Assembly (NCBI GenBank): GCA_036758285.1
Contig: DAIOWV010000012.1
Coordinates: forward strand, 1-64,000
Reading direction: 5' to 3'
From: Taishania sp036758285
Lineage (GTDB): Bacteria > Bacteroidota > Bacteroidia > Flavobacteriales_D > Crocinitomicaceae
DNA length: 64,000 bases
Below the pieces are notes generated by a model. That model was not told the origin of the DNA. It worked only from the letters and a program-made list of their open reading frames with translations, and did no database searches. Numbering within the stretch: the first letter of the stretch is position 1; each line of letters opens with the position of its first letter. The position numbers were made by a program, and so were the translations under genes. Below, in pieces: positions 57,255-64,000 of the stretch.

Positions 57255-57540
57255 ATTCATTTTTTTGATTTTTCAATGAAGAGGAATTATAGGGAGGTAA
57301 ATGATAAAAAATTTGTTTATCTCCCTTCATTTTGAAGTTTTAAGAAAATAAACTACGCAACACATCTGCGTAGCTGCTTGATTTCAAAATTAATTTCAAT
57401 TCAATTTTCAAAATAAAACATTAATAATCAATCAATAATAGATTATTTTCATTTTTTATTCAACTGCGCAATTCCCTTGCATCGACAACACTACATCTTT
57501 GCAATGTCGATAACGACAAACGTTCTTTCACATACAAACA
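57255..57540 (+). other. Non-coding region between RtcB1 and the small RNA array
   Basis: No gene is visible. It holds a 10-bp hairpin (GGGAGGTAAA, 57292-57301, with TTTATCTCCC, 57316-57325) that may end the RtcB1 transcript although its T-tract is poor, and a second hairpin CTACGCA/TGCGTAG at 57353-57373. AT-rich sequence follows up to the inverted repeat at 57481, where the promoter of the array is expected. Confidence 0.6.
57481..57511 (+). promoter_or_regulatory. Inverted repeat over a near-consensus -7 box ahead of the RNA array
   Basis: ATCGACA (57481-57487) and TGTCGAT (57505-57511) are exact complements 17 bp apart. Between them lies CATCTTTG at 57494-57501, one mismatch from TAnnTTTG, and a TTG at 57477-57479 upstream. 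This is what an operator-covered promoter looks like; the transcript would start near 57508, 33 nt before the first RNA unit. Confidence 0.45.
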
Positions 57541-57595
57541 CCGGTCAATTGTAAGATACTTCTAGTTCACTATATTCATCTTACAAGATTACCGG
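57541..57595 (+). ncRNA. Y-RNA-like small RNA, unit 0
   Basis: A single hairpin with paired ends. CCGGT (57541-57545) pairs with ACCGG (57591-57595). GGTCAA (57543-57548) faces GATTACC (57587-57593), leaving a bulged C after GGT as in the Ro60-binding stem of Y RNAs. Then TTGTAAGA (57549-57556) pairs perfectly with TCTTACAA (57579-57586). The apical loop starts with TACTTC (57557-57562), the motif shared by all five units. Covariation with the other units supports a real structure. The binding protein is not proven. Confidence 0.85.
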
Positions 57596-57601
57596 ATACA
57601 T

Positions 57602-57719
57602 GGGGTGGTAGCTCAGTTGGTAGAGCAATGTATTGTATTTTCATCATTACCTTTTAGGTCAATTGAAAATTACTTCAGATTCCCGACATTGGTCGCAGGT
57701 TCGAATCCTGCCCACTCCA
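57602..57719 (+). ncRNA. tRNA-like RNA with Y-RNA stem in place of the anticodon arm, unit 1
   Basis: The body is a complete tRNA: acceptor GGGGTGG (57602-57608) with CCACTCC (57712-57718), one G-T pair and discriminator A; D-arm GCTC-AGTTGGTA-GAGC (57611-57626); T-arm GCAGG-TTCGAAT-CCTGC (57695-57711). AATGT (57627-57631) can pair with ACATT (57686-57690) as an anticodon-like stem. Beyond it the Y stem is inserted in permuted order: ATTTTCAT, CATTACC, loop, GGTCAA (57657-57662), TTGAAAAT, then TACTTC (57671-57676). Seven of eight N8 pairs form. CCA is not encoded. It would need 5' and 3' processing by RNase P and RNase Z if handled like tRNA. Confidence 0.85.
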
Positions 57720-57724
57720 CAAAT

Positions 57725-57843
57725 GGAACCGTAGCTCAGTTGGTAGAGCAGGATAGTTTGATGATTACCACATCAGGTCAAATCAAATTTACTTCTCAGC
57801 ACTTTTAACGCCCGTGTCGTGGGTTCGAATCCCACCGGTTCCA
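57725..57843 (+). ncRNA. tRNA-like RNA with Y-RNA stem in place of the anticodon arm, unit 2
   Basis: Acceptor GGAACCG (57725-57731) pairs perfectly with CGGTTCC (57836-57842), discriminator A at 57843. D-arm GCTC-AGTTGGTA-GAGC (57734-57749) and T-arm GTGGG-TTCGAAT-CCCAC (57819-57835) are canonical. In the anticodon position AGTTTGAT (57755-57762), GATTACC (57763-57769), loop ACATCA and GGTCAA (57776-57781) then ATCAAATT (57782-57789) make the permuted Y stem with eight N8 pairs, one G-T. TACTTC follows. A stretch CTTTTAA (57802-57808) 3' of the stem resembles a Lys anticodon loop, but no proper anticodon stem forms around it. Confidence 0.85.
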
Positions 57844-57849
57844 CTAAAA

Positions 57850-57922
57850 TTGGTCAAGTACAACTTACTTCATTATTGGTAATGTGAGTTCGAATCTCAC
57901 CTAGTAGTTGTACAATTACTAA
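57850..57922 (+). ncRNA. Y-RNA-like RNA with tRNA elbow mimic, unit 3
   Basis: Normal Y topology: TTGGT (57850-57854) pairs with ACTAA (57918-57922), GGTCAA faces AATTACT, and GTACAACT (57858-57865) pairs perfectly with AGTTGTAC (57906-57913). The loop domain starts with TACTTC (57866-57871) and contains a D-arm-like ATTA-TTGG-TAAT (57872-57883) and a perfect T-arm GTGAG-TTCGAAT-CTCAC (57884-57900). This is the architecture of YrlA-type Y RNAs, which mimic tRNA. The acceptor stem is reduced to ACT/AGT. Confidence 0.85.
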
Positions 57923-57924
57923 CT

Positions 57925-57981
57925 AAAGGTCAATTATTGCTTACTTCAAATTATAGGGTTAATAGCAATAAAATTACCTTT
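57925..57981 (+). ncRNA. Y-RNA-like hairpin in the leader of the 745-residue gene, unit 4
   Basis: AAAGGT (57925-57930) pairs with ACCTTT (57976-57981), GGTCAA faces AATTACC, and TTATTGCT (57934-57941) pairs perfectly with AGCAATAA (57964-57971). TACTTC (57942-57947) opens the loop. The hairpin ends 14 nt before the downstream ATG, so it lies in the 5' leader of that mRNA and could cover or regulate its ribosome entry. Confidence 0.83.
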
Positions 57982-57995
57982 TAAAACAACAAAAA

Positions 57996-60233
57996 ATGAA
58001 AAATGAATTAGTAAAAATCGGAATTCGCTACAATGCGATATGTTTAGAAAATGTAAATTCAGTGTCATTTTCTAAAATTAATGAAACAACAGCCAACTTT
58101 GTTGCAAACATGACAAAATTAGGTTATTCTGTTGAAGAATCGTTGTTACATCAATTAAACATGTTAACACCAACACAATTGTTGAATATCTATGAAGCAT
58201 TTGTGGAAGTTTTACAAGTGAAAAATAATTGGAATCCTTTGGTGAAAGGATGGGACATTCCAACAAATGAAACACAAACAGATCATTGGATAACGTATTT
58301 TTCCAATATTTTTAAAGGAACAAAAGGTGAGCGTTTAGCATGCGGACATTTGATTCCTGTCAATACATTTCCTTTGGAACGTTACAATGGATGTCCATTT
58401 TGTGGAACTCCTTTTCAAACGAACGGAGAAATTTACACAGGACAAGGATCGAAATTGAAAGTCTTGAAATTGTGGTCAGAAAAAGAATTGAAAGAAACAT
58501 TCAAAAATTTATTGACTTCAAAAACAGCTTTGGATGCAACACAAGGAGATACACTTGTTGAATTGTTGAAGTATTTTGAATTACCAGACGTTGAGATTGA
58601 AATGAAAGAAACACAGCTTTTGGTAATCGATGCTTTGAAAGAAAATGGAAAAGTGGATGTTGCTGGAAAATTGTTTAAATCACCAGTAGATGTAATGCGT
58701 TATTTGTGGTACAAACAAACTGGTTTCTTTCAAATTGTTCAACCTTCTGTGATTTCTAAACGAATTGCTGAAAACAATCGAAACATAGTGGTTCAATTAA
58801 GTAATGTACAACAAGCTTTGGATGTTTCCAAAGAAACGTTGAAGTTGAAATATACGCGAACGGAAGCAAAAATCGTTGCTAAATGGATTAATGATTTGCC
58901 AATTTCAGCAGAAAAAGCTGCTGAGTTAATGCATCCAAAACGACAAATGTGGGTGCGATTTATTCGAGCGTTGCGTTTGGCTGAATACAGCAAATTCAAA
59001 GGAATGGAGAAGTTGAAAACGTTGTTGGATGTTTTCTATAATGAACAATACGAAGTCGTTGCAGGATCAATTGAGAATGCACGTTTAAAAATGGATGCTT
59101 CAAAAACCTTTGAATTATTGCAAGCACGTCCAGGATTGTTTGCTCGCTCATTATTTGCAAATATGTTGTGGTTTGGTCAGCACGAAACATTGGCTGCGTT
59201 TAGTCAAATTTCAAATCAAATACCCGCTCGTTTGTTATTTACATTAAACAGTTACGCAGCACTTTATTTTGATCCTACTCAAAACAGAAATGTTAAACCA
59301 TTGGGTGGAACAAATAAAGTAATTGCTTCAAATAAAATGTTGAAATTATACACAAAAGATCAATTAGAAGCAATGATTTCTGGAGTTGAAACAATGTGTT
59401 TAAGTACAATGGCTGAACGATACGCAGCTGTTAAAACGGATAATAAAACAATTTTCATCGATGAGCAATTGTACAGTATTCCTTTGGCAATTGGAGATCG
59501 TGTATCAACAGTTCAGGATTTACCTGCAGCATTGATGGGAACACGATTCAAAATTGAAGGAAATACGGTTCGTTTGTTTATGCAATGGGGAAAAGGTTTG
59601 AAAGCACAACATTTGGATATGGACTTAAGTTGCCAAATTGCGTTTATGAGTCGAATTGAATTCTGTAGTTATTTCCAATTAACCGCAACAGGTGCACAAC
59701 ACAGTGGAGATATTCAATCCATTCCAAACGAAGTGGGTACTGCCGAGTACATTGAATTGAACATTGAGGAGTTACAAAAAAGCAATGCGAGATACGTTTC
59801 ATTTACTTGTAATGCCTACAGCAATGGTTCCATCACACCAAATTTAGTGATTGGTTGGATGAACAGCGAACACCCGATGGGAATCAATGAAAATACAGGT
59901 GTTGCTTACGATCCATCTTGTGTTCAACATCAAGTTCGTGTAACACAAACCTTATCAAAAGGAATGTTGTTTGGAGTTTTGGATGTCGAAAACAAAGAAA
60001 TCATCTGGATGGAGCAAAGTTTTGAAGGGCAGACAGTAGCAACATTGGATTACGCGAACATCACTTCAATGTTGGCGAAATTGAAAGCAAAAACGACTCT
60101 TGGTCAGTTGCTGTCAATCAAAGCAAATGCTCAAGGCTTAACCATTGTTGAAGATGCTGCACTAGCAGATGAAGTTTATACACAAGAATGGGCGTTGGAT
60201 GTTGCAAAAACAACCGAATTGTTAATCGATTAA
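57996..60233 (+). CDS. Large RtcB-associated protein of unknown function (zinc-ribbon-like, helical, TerD-like C-terminus)
   Basis: I do not recognise the full-length family. The 745 residues show a helical N-terminus; CxH-x14-CxxC (Cys116, His118, Cys133, Cys136), likely a zinc ribbon; a long alpha-helical middle (about 180-460) with HEAT-like repeats; and a C-terminal beta domain (about 522-680) with TerD-like landmarks: HLDMDLS, GAQHSGDI and GTAEYIELNIEEL. No vWA/MIDAS domain and no clear TROVE signature are seen, although LLQARPGLFARSLFANML faintly recalls a late Ro60 helix. It follows the Y RNA array by 14 nt and precedes RtcB2 by 48 bp. It is the best candidate to bind these RNAs. That role is inferred from position. 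Confidence 0.75.
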   Translation: MKNELVKIGIRYNAICLENVNSVSFSKINETTANFVANMTKLGYSVEESLLHQLNMLTPTQLLNIYEAFVEVLQVKNNWNPLVKGWDIPTNETQTDHWITYFSNIFKGTKGERLACGHLIPVNTFPLERYNGCPFCGTPFQTNGEIYTGQGSKLKVLKLWSEKELKETFKNLLTSKTALDATQGDTLVELLKYFELPDVEIEMKETQLLVIDALKENGKVDVAGKLFKSPVDVMRYLWYKQTGFFQIVQPSVISKRIAENNRNIVVQLSNVQQALDVSKETLKLKYTRTEAKIVAKWINDLPISAEKAAELMHPKRQMWVRFIRALRLAEYSKFKGMEKLKTLLDVFYNEQYEVVAGSIENARLKMDASKTFELLQARPGLFARSLFANMLWFGQHETLAAFSQISNQIPARLLFTLNSYAALYFDPTQNRNVKPLGGTNKVIASNKMLKLYTKDQLEAMISGVETMCLSTMAERYAAVKTDNKTIFIDEQLYSIPLAIGDRVSTVQDLPAALMGTRFKIEGNTVRLFMQWGKGLKAQHLDMDLSCQIAFMSRIEFCSYFQLTATGAQHSGDIQSIPNEVGTAEYIELNIEELQKSNARYVSFTCNAYSNGSITPNLVIGWMNSEHPMGINENTGVAYDPSCVQHQVRVTQTLSKGMLFGVLDVENKEIIWMEQSFEGQTVATLDYANITSMLAKLKAKTTLGQLLSIKANAQGLTIVEDAALADEVYTQEWALDVAKTTELLID

Positions 60234-60281
60234 GTTGAATAATCTTTTGTCTAACGTCTTTCATCTAAATTTTTAAAAAAT

Positions 60282-61703
60282 ATGTCACAAATAAATGGAA
60301 ATGATTTAATTGCAATTGGATACCCGCAAAATGAATTGTTGGGGATTGCATTAAAAATAAACAAGAAAAGAACAGGTTACAACCGTGCTGAAATGATGAA
60401 TCACTACGAAGCAATTTTGAAAAATGCTGAAACGTATATCGATCATAAAATTTTTGGAAAATTGGCAACAGCAATTGTTGAGGGAGTTGGAACGAAAATA
60501 GATCCTGAAGTAATTCCTTTGAAAGAAGAAGCGCAAGAATATGCTGTTTTTGGAGCTGAAAATATTGAAGAAGGAGCTATCAAACAAATGGATATTGCGG
60601 TTCGATTGCCAGTTACAGTCGGAGGTGCATTAATGCCAGATGCTCATCAAGGTTATGGTTTACCAATTGGAGGTGTTTTAGCAACTAAAAATGCAATTAT
60701 TCCTTACGGAGTTGGGGTTGATATTGGTTGTAGAATGGCATTATCAATTTACGATATCCCGACAAGTCATTTTGAATTGAACCATGATTTGTACAAGAAA
60801 ACAATCTTCGAACAATCGCAATTTGGTGCTGGATCAGGGTTTGGAAAACACCAACGAAAAGATCACGCCGTTTTGGAAAACAAATTGTTTGATGAAAATG
60901 CATTTGTTGGTAATTTAAAAGACAAAGCCTGGGCGCAATTGGGAAGCTCTGGAGGTGGAAATCACTTTGTTGAATTCGGTTACTTGGATTTTGAACAGGA
61001 TGATGAAAAAATGGGAATCAAAAAAGGAAGATACCTTGCATTGTTGACCCATTCAGGATCAAGGGGATTTGGAGCTACCATCGCAGGACATTACACACAA
61101 TTGGCGAAAAAACTGTGTAAATTACCTTATGAAGCTCAAAATTTAGCTTATTTGGATTTGAATAGCGAAGAAGGTCAAGCATATTGGTTGGCAATGAATC
61201 TAGCTGGTGATTATGCTTCTGCTTGTCACGAAGTAATACATGATAAAATTGCAACTGCTCTTGGAGCAACAGTTTTAGCGAAAGTGGAGAATCACCATAA
61301 TTTTGCTTGGAAAGAAATCTGGAATGGAGAAGAGGTAATTGTTCACCGAAAAGGAGCAACACCTGCTGATAAAGACGTGATGGGAATCATCCCAGGATCT
61401 ATGACGGCACCAGGATTTTTAGTGAGAGGAAAAGGCGAATCAAATGCTATTAATTCAGCATCGCACGGAGCAGGAAGGCAGATGAGTAGAACACAAGCAA
61501 TCAAAACAATTGCAGCATCGGAAATGAATAAAATATTAGATGATGCAGGAGTAACTTTACTTGGAGCAGGTTTGGATGAAGCACCAATGGCTTATAAAGA
61601 CATAGAAACAGTGATGGCAGCTCAAACAGATTTGGTAGATGTTGTAGCTAAATTTACTCCTAAGATGGTAAGAATGGCCGACGATGGAAGTCGAGAGGAT
61701 TAA
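60282..61703 (+). CDS. rtcB: RtcB-family RNA ligase, canonical type (RtcB2)
   Basis: A 473-residue RNA 3'-phosphate/5'-OH ligase. Active-site residues are complete: DAHQGYGLPIG (120-130), GVDIGC with Asp147 and Cys150, SGGGNHFVE (223-231), LTHSGSRGFG with His257, HRKGAT (355-360), PGSM and SHGAGR with the guanylylated His395. The motif reads GCRM instead of the common GCGM. It is last in the array-linked unit, 48 bp after the 745-residue gene, and ends in a terminator whose stem begins within its stop codon. It could repair cleaved tRNA or rejoin processed array RNAs. Confidence 0.95.
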   Translation: MSQINGNDLIAIGYPQNELLGIALKINKKRTGYNRAEMMNHYEAILKNAETYIDHKIFGKLATAIVEGVGTKIDPEVIPLKEEAQEYAVFGAENIEEGAIKQMDIAVRLPVTVGGALMPDAHQGYGLPIGGVLATKNAIIPYGVGVDIGCRMALSIYDIPTSHFELNHDLYKKTIFEQSQFGAGSGFGKHQRKDHAVLENKLFDENAFVGNLKDKAWAQLGSSGGGNHFVEFGYLDFEQDDEKMGIKKGRYLALLTHSGSRGFGATIAGHYTQLAKKLCKLPYEAQNLAYLDLNSEEGQAYWLAMNLAGDYASACHEVIHDKIATALGATVLAKVENHHNFAWKEIWNGEEVIVHRKGATPADKDVMGIIPGSMTAPGFLVRGKGESNAINSASHGAGRQMSRTQAIKTIAASEMNKILDDAGVTLLGAGLDEAPMAYKDIETVMAAQTDLVDVVAKFTPKMVRMADDGSRED

Positions 61704-61745
61704 AACAAGAAAGGGTCATCAAAATTGATGACCCTTTCTTGTTTT
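61702..61745. terminator. Bidirectional terminator between RtcB2 and nrdA
   Basis: The arms AAAACAAGAAAGGGTCATCA and its complement form a stem of about 20 bp starting at the RtcB2 stop codon. A T-run is available on either strand and the flanking genes converge. Confidence 0.88.
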
Positions 61746-61761
61746 ATATTCTTAAAGAGTA

Positions 61762-64000
61762 TTACCCAGAACACATTTCACAAGAATCAGGATTTTCTAG
61801 AGAACATGCAATAGCAGCTTGTTCTTCTTCAGCAGTTTTTACTTCATTTACAACATTTTTGTCAATTGTAAACTTAATTGCATCTGTTGCTGCCTTCGTT
61901 CTTAAATAATACATTCCTGTTTTCAATCCTTTTTCCCAACCATAAAAATGCATAGAAGTTAATTTACCAAAATTGGCATTTTCCATGAAGATATTTAATG
62001 ATTGTGATTGACAAATAAATGCTCCTCGATCAGCTGCCTGATCAATAATTGCTTTTTGAGAAATTTCCCATGCAGTTTTATACAAATCTTTCAAGCGTTG
62101 AGGAATCTCATTTATATTTTGAATAGAACCATTCGATGCCATAATTTTTTGACGCATCTCTTTGTTCCACAAACCTTCTTTTACTAAATCTTTCAATAAA
62201 TGTTTGTTTACAACAATAAATTCTCCTGAAAGAACACGACGTGTATAAATGTTGGATGTGTATGGTTCAAAACATTCATTATTTCCTAAAATTTGAGCCG
62301 TAGAAGCTGTAGGCATAGGTGCCAATAATAAAGAGTTTCTAACTCCATACTTTTTAACTTCTTCTTTTAGAACATTCCATTCCCAACGATTTGTTGGAGT
62401 TACATTCCACATGTCAAATTGAAAAATTCCTTTTGATGTTGGAGAACCTTCAAATGTTGAATAAGGACCTTCTACTTTAGCCAAATCTTTAGACGCAGTC
62501 ATTGCTGCATAATACATTGTTTCAAAAATTTCACTGTTCAATGCTCTTGCTTCTTCAGATTCAAAAGGGAATCCAAGCATAATGAAAGCATCAGCCAATC
62601 CTTGAACACCTAATCCAATTGGACGGTGACGTAAGTTAGAATTTTTAGCTTCAGCAACTGGATAATAATTTTCATCAATGATTTTATTCAGATTCAAAGT
62701 TGCTTGGTAAGTTACTTCAAACAATTTATCATGATCAAATGTACCGTTTTCAGTTACAAATTTTGGCAGTGCCAACGACGCTAAGTTACACACAGCAATT
62801 TCATCTGGTGCAGTATATTCTATAATTTCAGTACACAAGTTTGAAGACTTAATTACACCTAAATTTTGCTGATTTGATTTTGCATTTGCAGCATCTTTAT
62901 ACAACATATAAGGAGTACCTGTTTCAATTTGTGATTCTAAAATTTTGAACCATAAATCTTGTGCTTTAATTGTCTTTCTTCCTTTTCCTTCAGCTTCATA
63001 ACGTGTATACAATGCCTCAAATTCAGCACTATGAGTATCCGAAAGACCTGGACATTCATGTGGACACATCAATGTCCAATCTCCATTTTCTTTTACTCTC
63101 TTCATGAATAAATCTGGAATCCAAAGCGCATAAAATAAGTCACGTGCACGTTGTTCTTCTTTTCCGTGATTCTTTTTCAAATCCAAGAAATCAAAGACAT
63201 CAGCATGCCATGGTTCAATATACATTGCAAATGAACCTTTTCTTTTACCACCACCTTGATCAACATAACGTGCTGTATCATTGAAAACTCTCAACATTGG
63301 TACAATACCGTTTGATGTTCCGTTCGTTCCTTTTATGTAAGATCCTGTTGCACGAATATCATGAATAGCTAAACCAATTCCACCAGCAGATTGCGATATT
63401 TGAGCACATGATTTTAATGTTTCATATATCCCCATGATGCTATCTTCTTTCATTGTCAATAAGAAACATGAAGACATTTGAGGTTTTGGAGTTCCAGAAT
63501 TAAATAATGTTGGAGTTGCGTGAGTAAACCACCCCTCAGACATCAAATTATATGTTTTTATAGCAGATTGAATATCATTTTTATGAATTCCAATTGCTAC
63601 ACGCATAATCATTTGTTGAGGACGTTCAACAATTAGTCCATCCAATTTCAATAAATAAGAACGCGTTAACGTTTTGAATCCAAAATAATCATAACGGAAA
63701 TCACGATCATAAATAATACTAGAATCCAACACTTCTTTATTATTCATGATTGTTTCATAAACATCAGTTGCAATTAAAGAAGCATTTTGTCCTGTTTTTG
63801 GATCGATATATTTGTATAAATCTTCAATTACATCAGAAAATGTTTTTTTCGTTTCTTTATGCAAATTTGAAACTGCAATTCTAGAAGCTAACAAAGCATA
63901 ATCTGGATGATCAATGGTACGTGCAGCAGCAACTTCTGCAGCTAAATTATCTAAATCAGTTGTTAAAACTCCGTCATAAATACCCTCTATGACTTTCATT
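61762..64000 (-). CDS. nrdA: Ribonucleoside-diphosphate reductase subunit alpha (class I), N-terminus outside the window
   Basis: Makes deoxyribonucleotides from ribonucleoside diphosphates with NrdB. The visible 745 residues include the effector-site and barrel regions (FNSGTPKPQMSSCFLL, NLCTEIIEYT, PNPTAST-like APMPTASTAQILGNNECFEP) and end in ENPDSCEMCSG with the redox Cys pair. The Met at the right edge is internal: the sequence that begins MKVIEGIYDGVLT normally follows an N-terminal ATP-cone, so the true start lies beyond 64000. It converges on RtcB2. Confidence 0.96.
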   Translation of the reverse strand, partial: MKVIEGIYDGVLTTDLDNLAAEVAAARTIDHPDYALLASRIAVSNLHKETKKTFSDVIEDLYKYIDPKTGQNASLIATDVYETIMNNKEVLDSSIIYDRDFRYDYFGFKTLTRSYLLKLDGLIVERPQQMIMRVAIGIHKNDIQSAIKTYNLMSEGWFTHATPTLFNSGTPKPQMSSCFLLTMKEDSIMGIYETLKSCAQISQSAGGIGLAIHDIRATGSYIKGTNGTSNGIVPMLRVFNDTARYVDQGGGKRKGSFAMYIEPWHADVFDFLDLKKNHGKEEQRARDLFYALWIPDLFMKRVKENGDWTLMCPHECPGLSDTHSAEFEALYTRYEAEGKGRKTIKAQDLWFKILESQIETGTPYMLYKDAANAKSNQQNLGVIKSSNLCTEIIEYTAPDEIAVCNLASLALPKFVTENGTFDHDKLFEVTYQATLNLNKIIDENYYPVAEAKNSNLRHRPIGLGVQGLADAFIMLGFPFESEEARALNSEIFETMYYAAMTASKDLAKVEGPYSTFEGSPTSKGIFQFDMWNVTPTNRWEWNVLKEEVKKYGVRNSLLLAPMPTASTAQILGNNECFEPYTSNIYTRRVLSGEFIVVNKHLLKDLVKEGLWNKEMRQKIMASNGSIQNINEIPQRLKDLYKTAWEISQKAIIDQAADRGAFICQSQSLNIFMENANFGKLTSMHFYGWEKGLKTGMYYLRTKAATDAIKFTIDKNVVNEVKTAEEEQAAIACSLENPDSCEMCSG

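Noticed and set aside
57605..57808. Open reading frame of 67 codons across the two tRNA-like units
   Set aside because: Its reading follows D-arm and T-arm sequence (the VAQLVEQ pattern typical of translated tRNA) and the RNA folds explain the sequence better.
57602..57843. Ordinary tRNA genes or group I introns in tRNA
   Set aside because: No standard anticodon arm forms in unit 2, and the inserts of about 55 nt are far too short for a self-splicing intron.
57541..57981. CRISPR array
   Set aside because: The repeated words are short (6 and 6 nt) and part of longer RNA folds with covarying arms; spacing and unit lengths vary and there are no cas genes.

Overview
The window is AT-rich DNA from a Bacteroidota bacterium, most likely Flavobacteriales and possibly a Crocinitomicaceae/Fluviicola-like genome. 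That placement is inferred from alternative complex III genes, type IX secretion sorting domains, IPExxxVDY and HYC_CC_PP family proteins, and many copies of the Bacteroidota -7 promoter element TAnnTTTG. It is scaffolded draft sequence with three N-runs (28269-28290, 36193-36221, 47700-47709). Each N-run damages a gene call, so fused or frameshifted ORFs across them should not be believed.

Layout. 1-10210 (minus strand): a respiratory operon in the order actA-actB-actC-actD-actE-actF-coxB-coxA, which passes electrons from quinol through alternative complex III to a cytochrome c oxidase. 10335-33035: mostly housekeeping genes (accA, pyk with its IPExxxVDY partner, trpS, mgtE, radA, ileS, mfd), plus a peptide-type solute-binding lipoprotein and two secreted proteases separated by an assembly gap. 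33236-33467: a tRNA-Ser(GGA) and a promoter-led structured element upstream of mfd. 33596-48081: a VOC protein, an O-antigen ligase/Wzz pair, sod, a glycosyltransferase, an rbfA/lolC-like pair, DUF2480, a K+ channel, a beta-barrel, an AsmA-like protein and pdxA. 48188-53012: a secreted nuclease/phosphatase-fold protein, a likely metal-handling trio (HYC_CC_PP protein, TonB-dependent receptor, HMA protein), and 3-hydroxyanthranilate dioxygenase. 53037-61703: a WYL regulator, a T9SS cargo protein and the RNA-repair locus described below. 61762-64000: nrdA, cut by the window edge.

The most interesting part is 56126-61745. A divergent RtcB RNA ligase gene, an array of five small structured RNAs, a 745-residue protein of unknown function and a canonical RtcB gene follow one another on the plus strand. 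All five RNA units carry the exact pattern GGTCAA-N8-TACTTC. In each, N8 pairs with an upstream or downstream complement that abuts an NATTAC(C/T) strand. This forms a Y-RNA-like Ro-binding stem with a bulged C after GGU. Three units have the normal Y RNA topology. Two are full tRNA-like bodies (acceptor, D-arm, T-arm) in which the same stem, circularly permuted, replaces the anticodon arm. I see no recognisable Ro60 gene. The 745-residue protein (CxH/CxxC zinc-ribbon-like motif, alpha-helical middle, TerD-like C-terminus) is the natural candidate for the Y RNA partner. I read the locus as a stress-linked RNA surveillance or repair module with tRNA-Y RNA chimeras.
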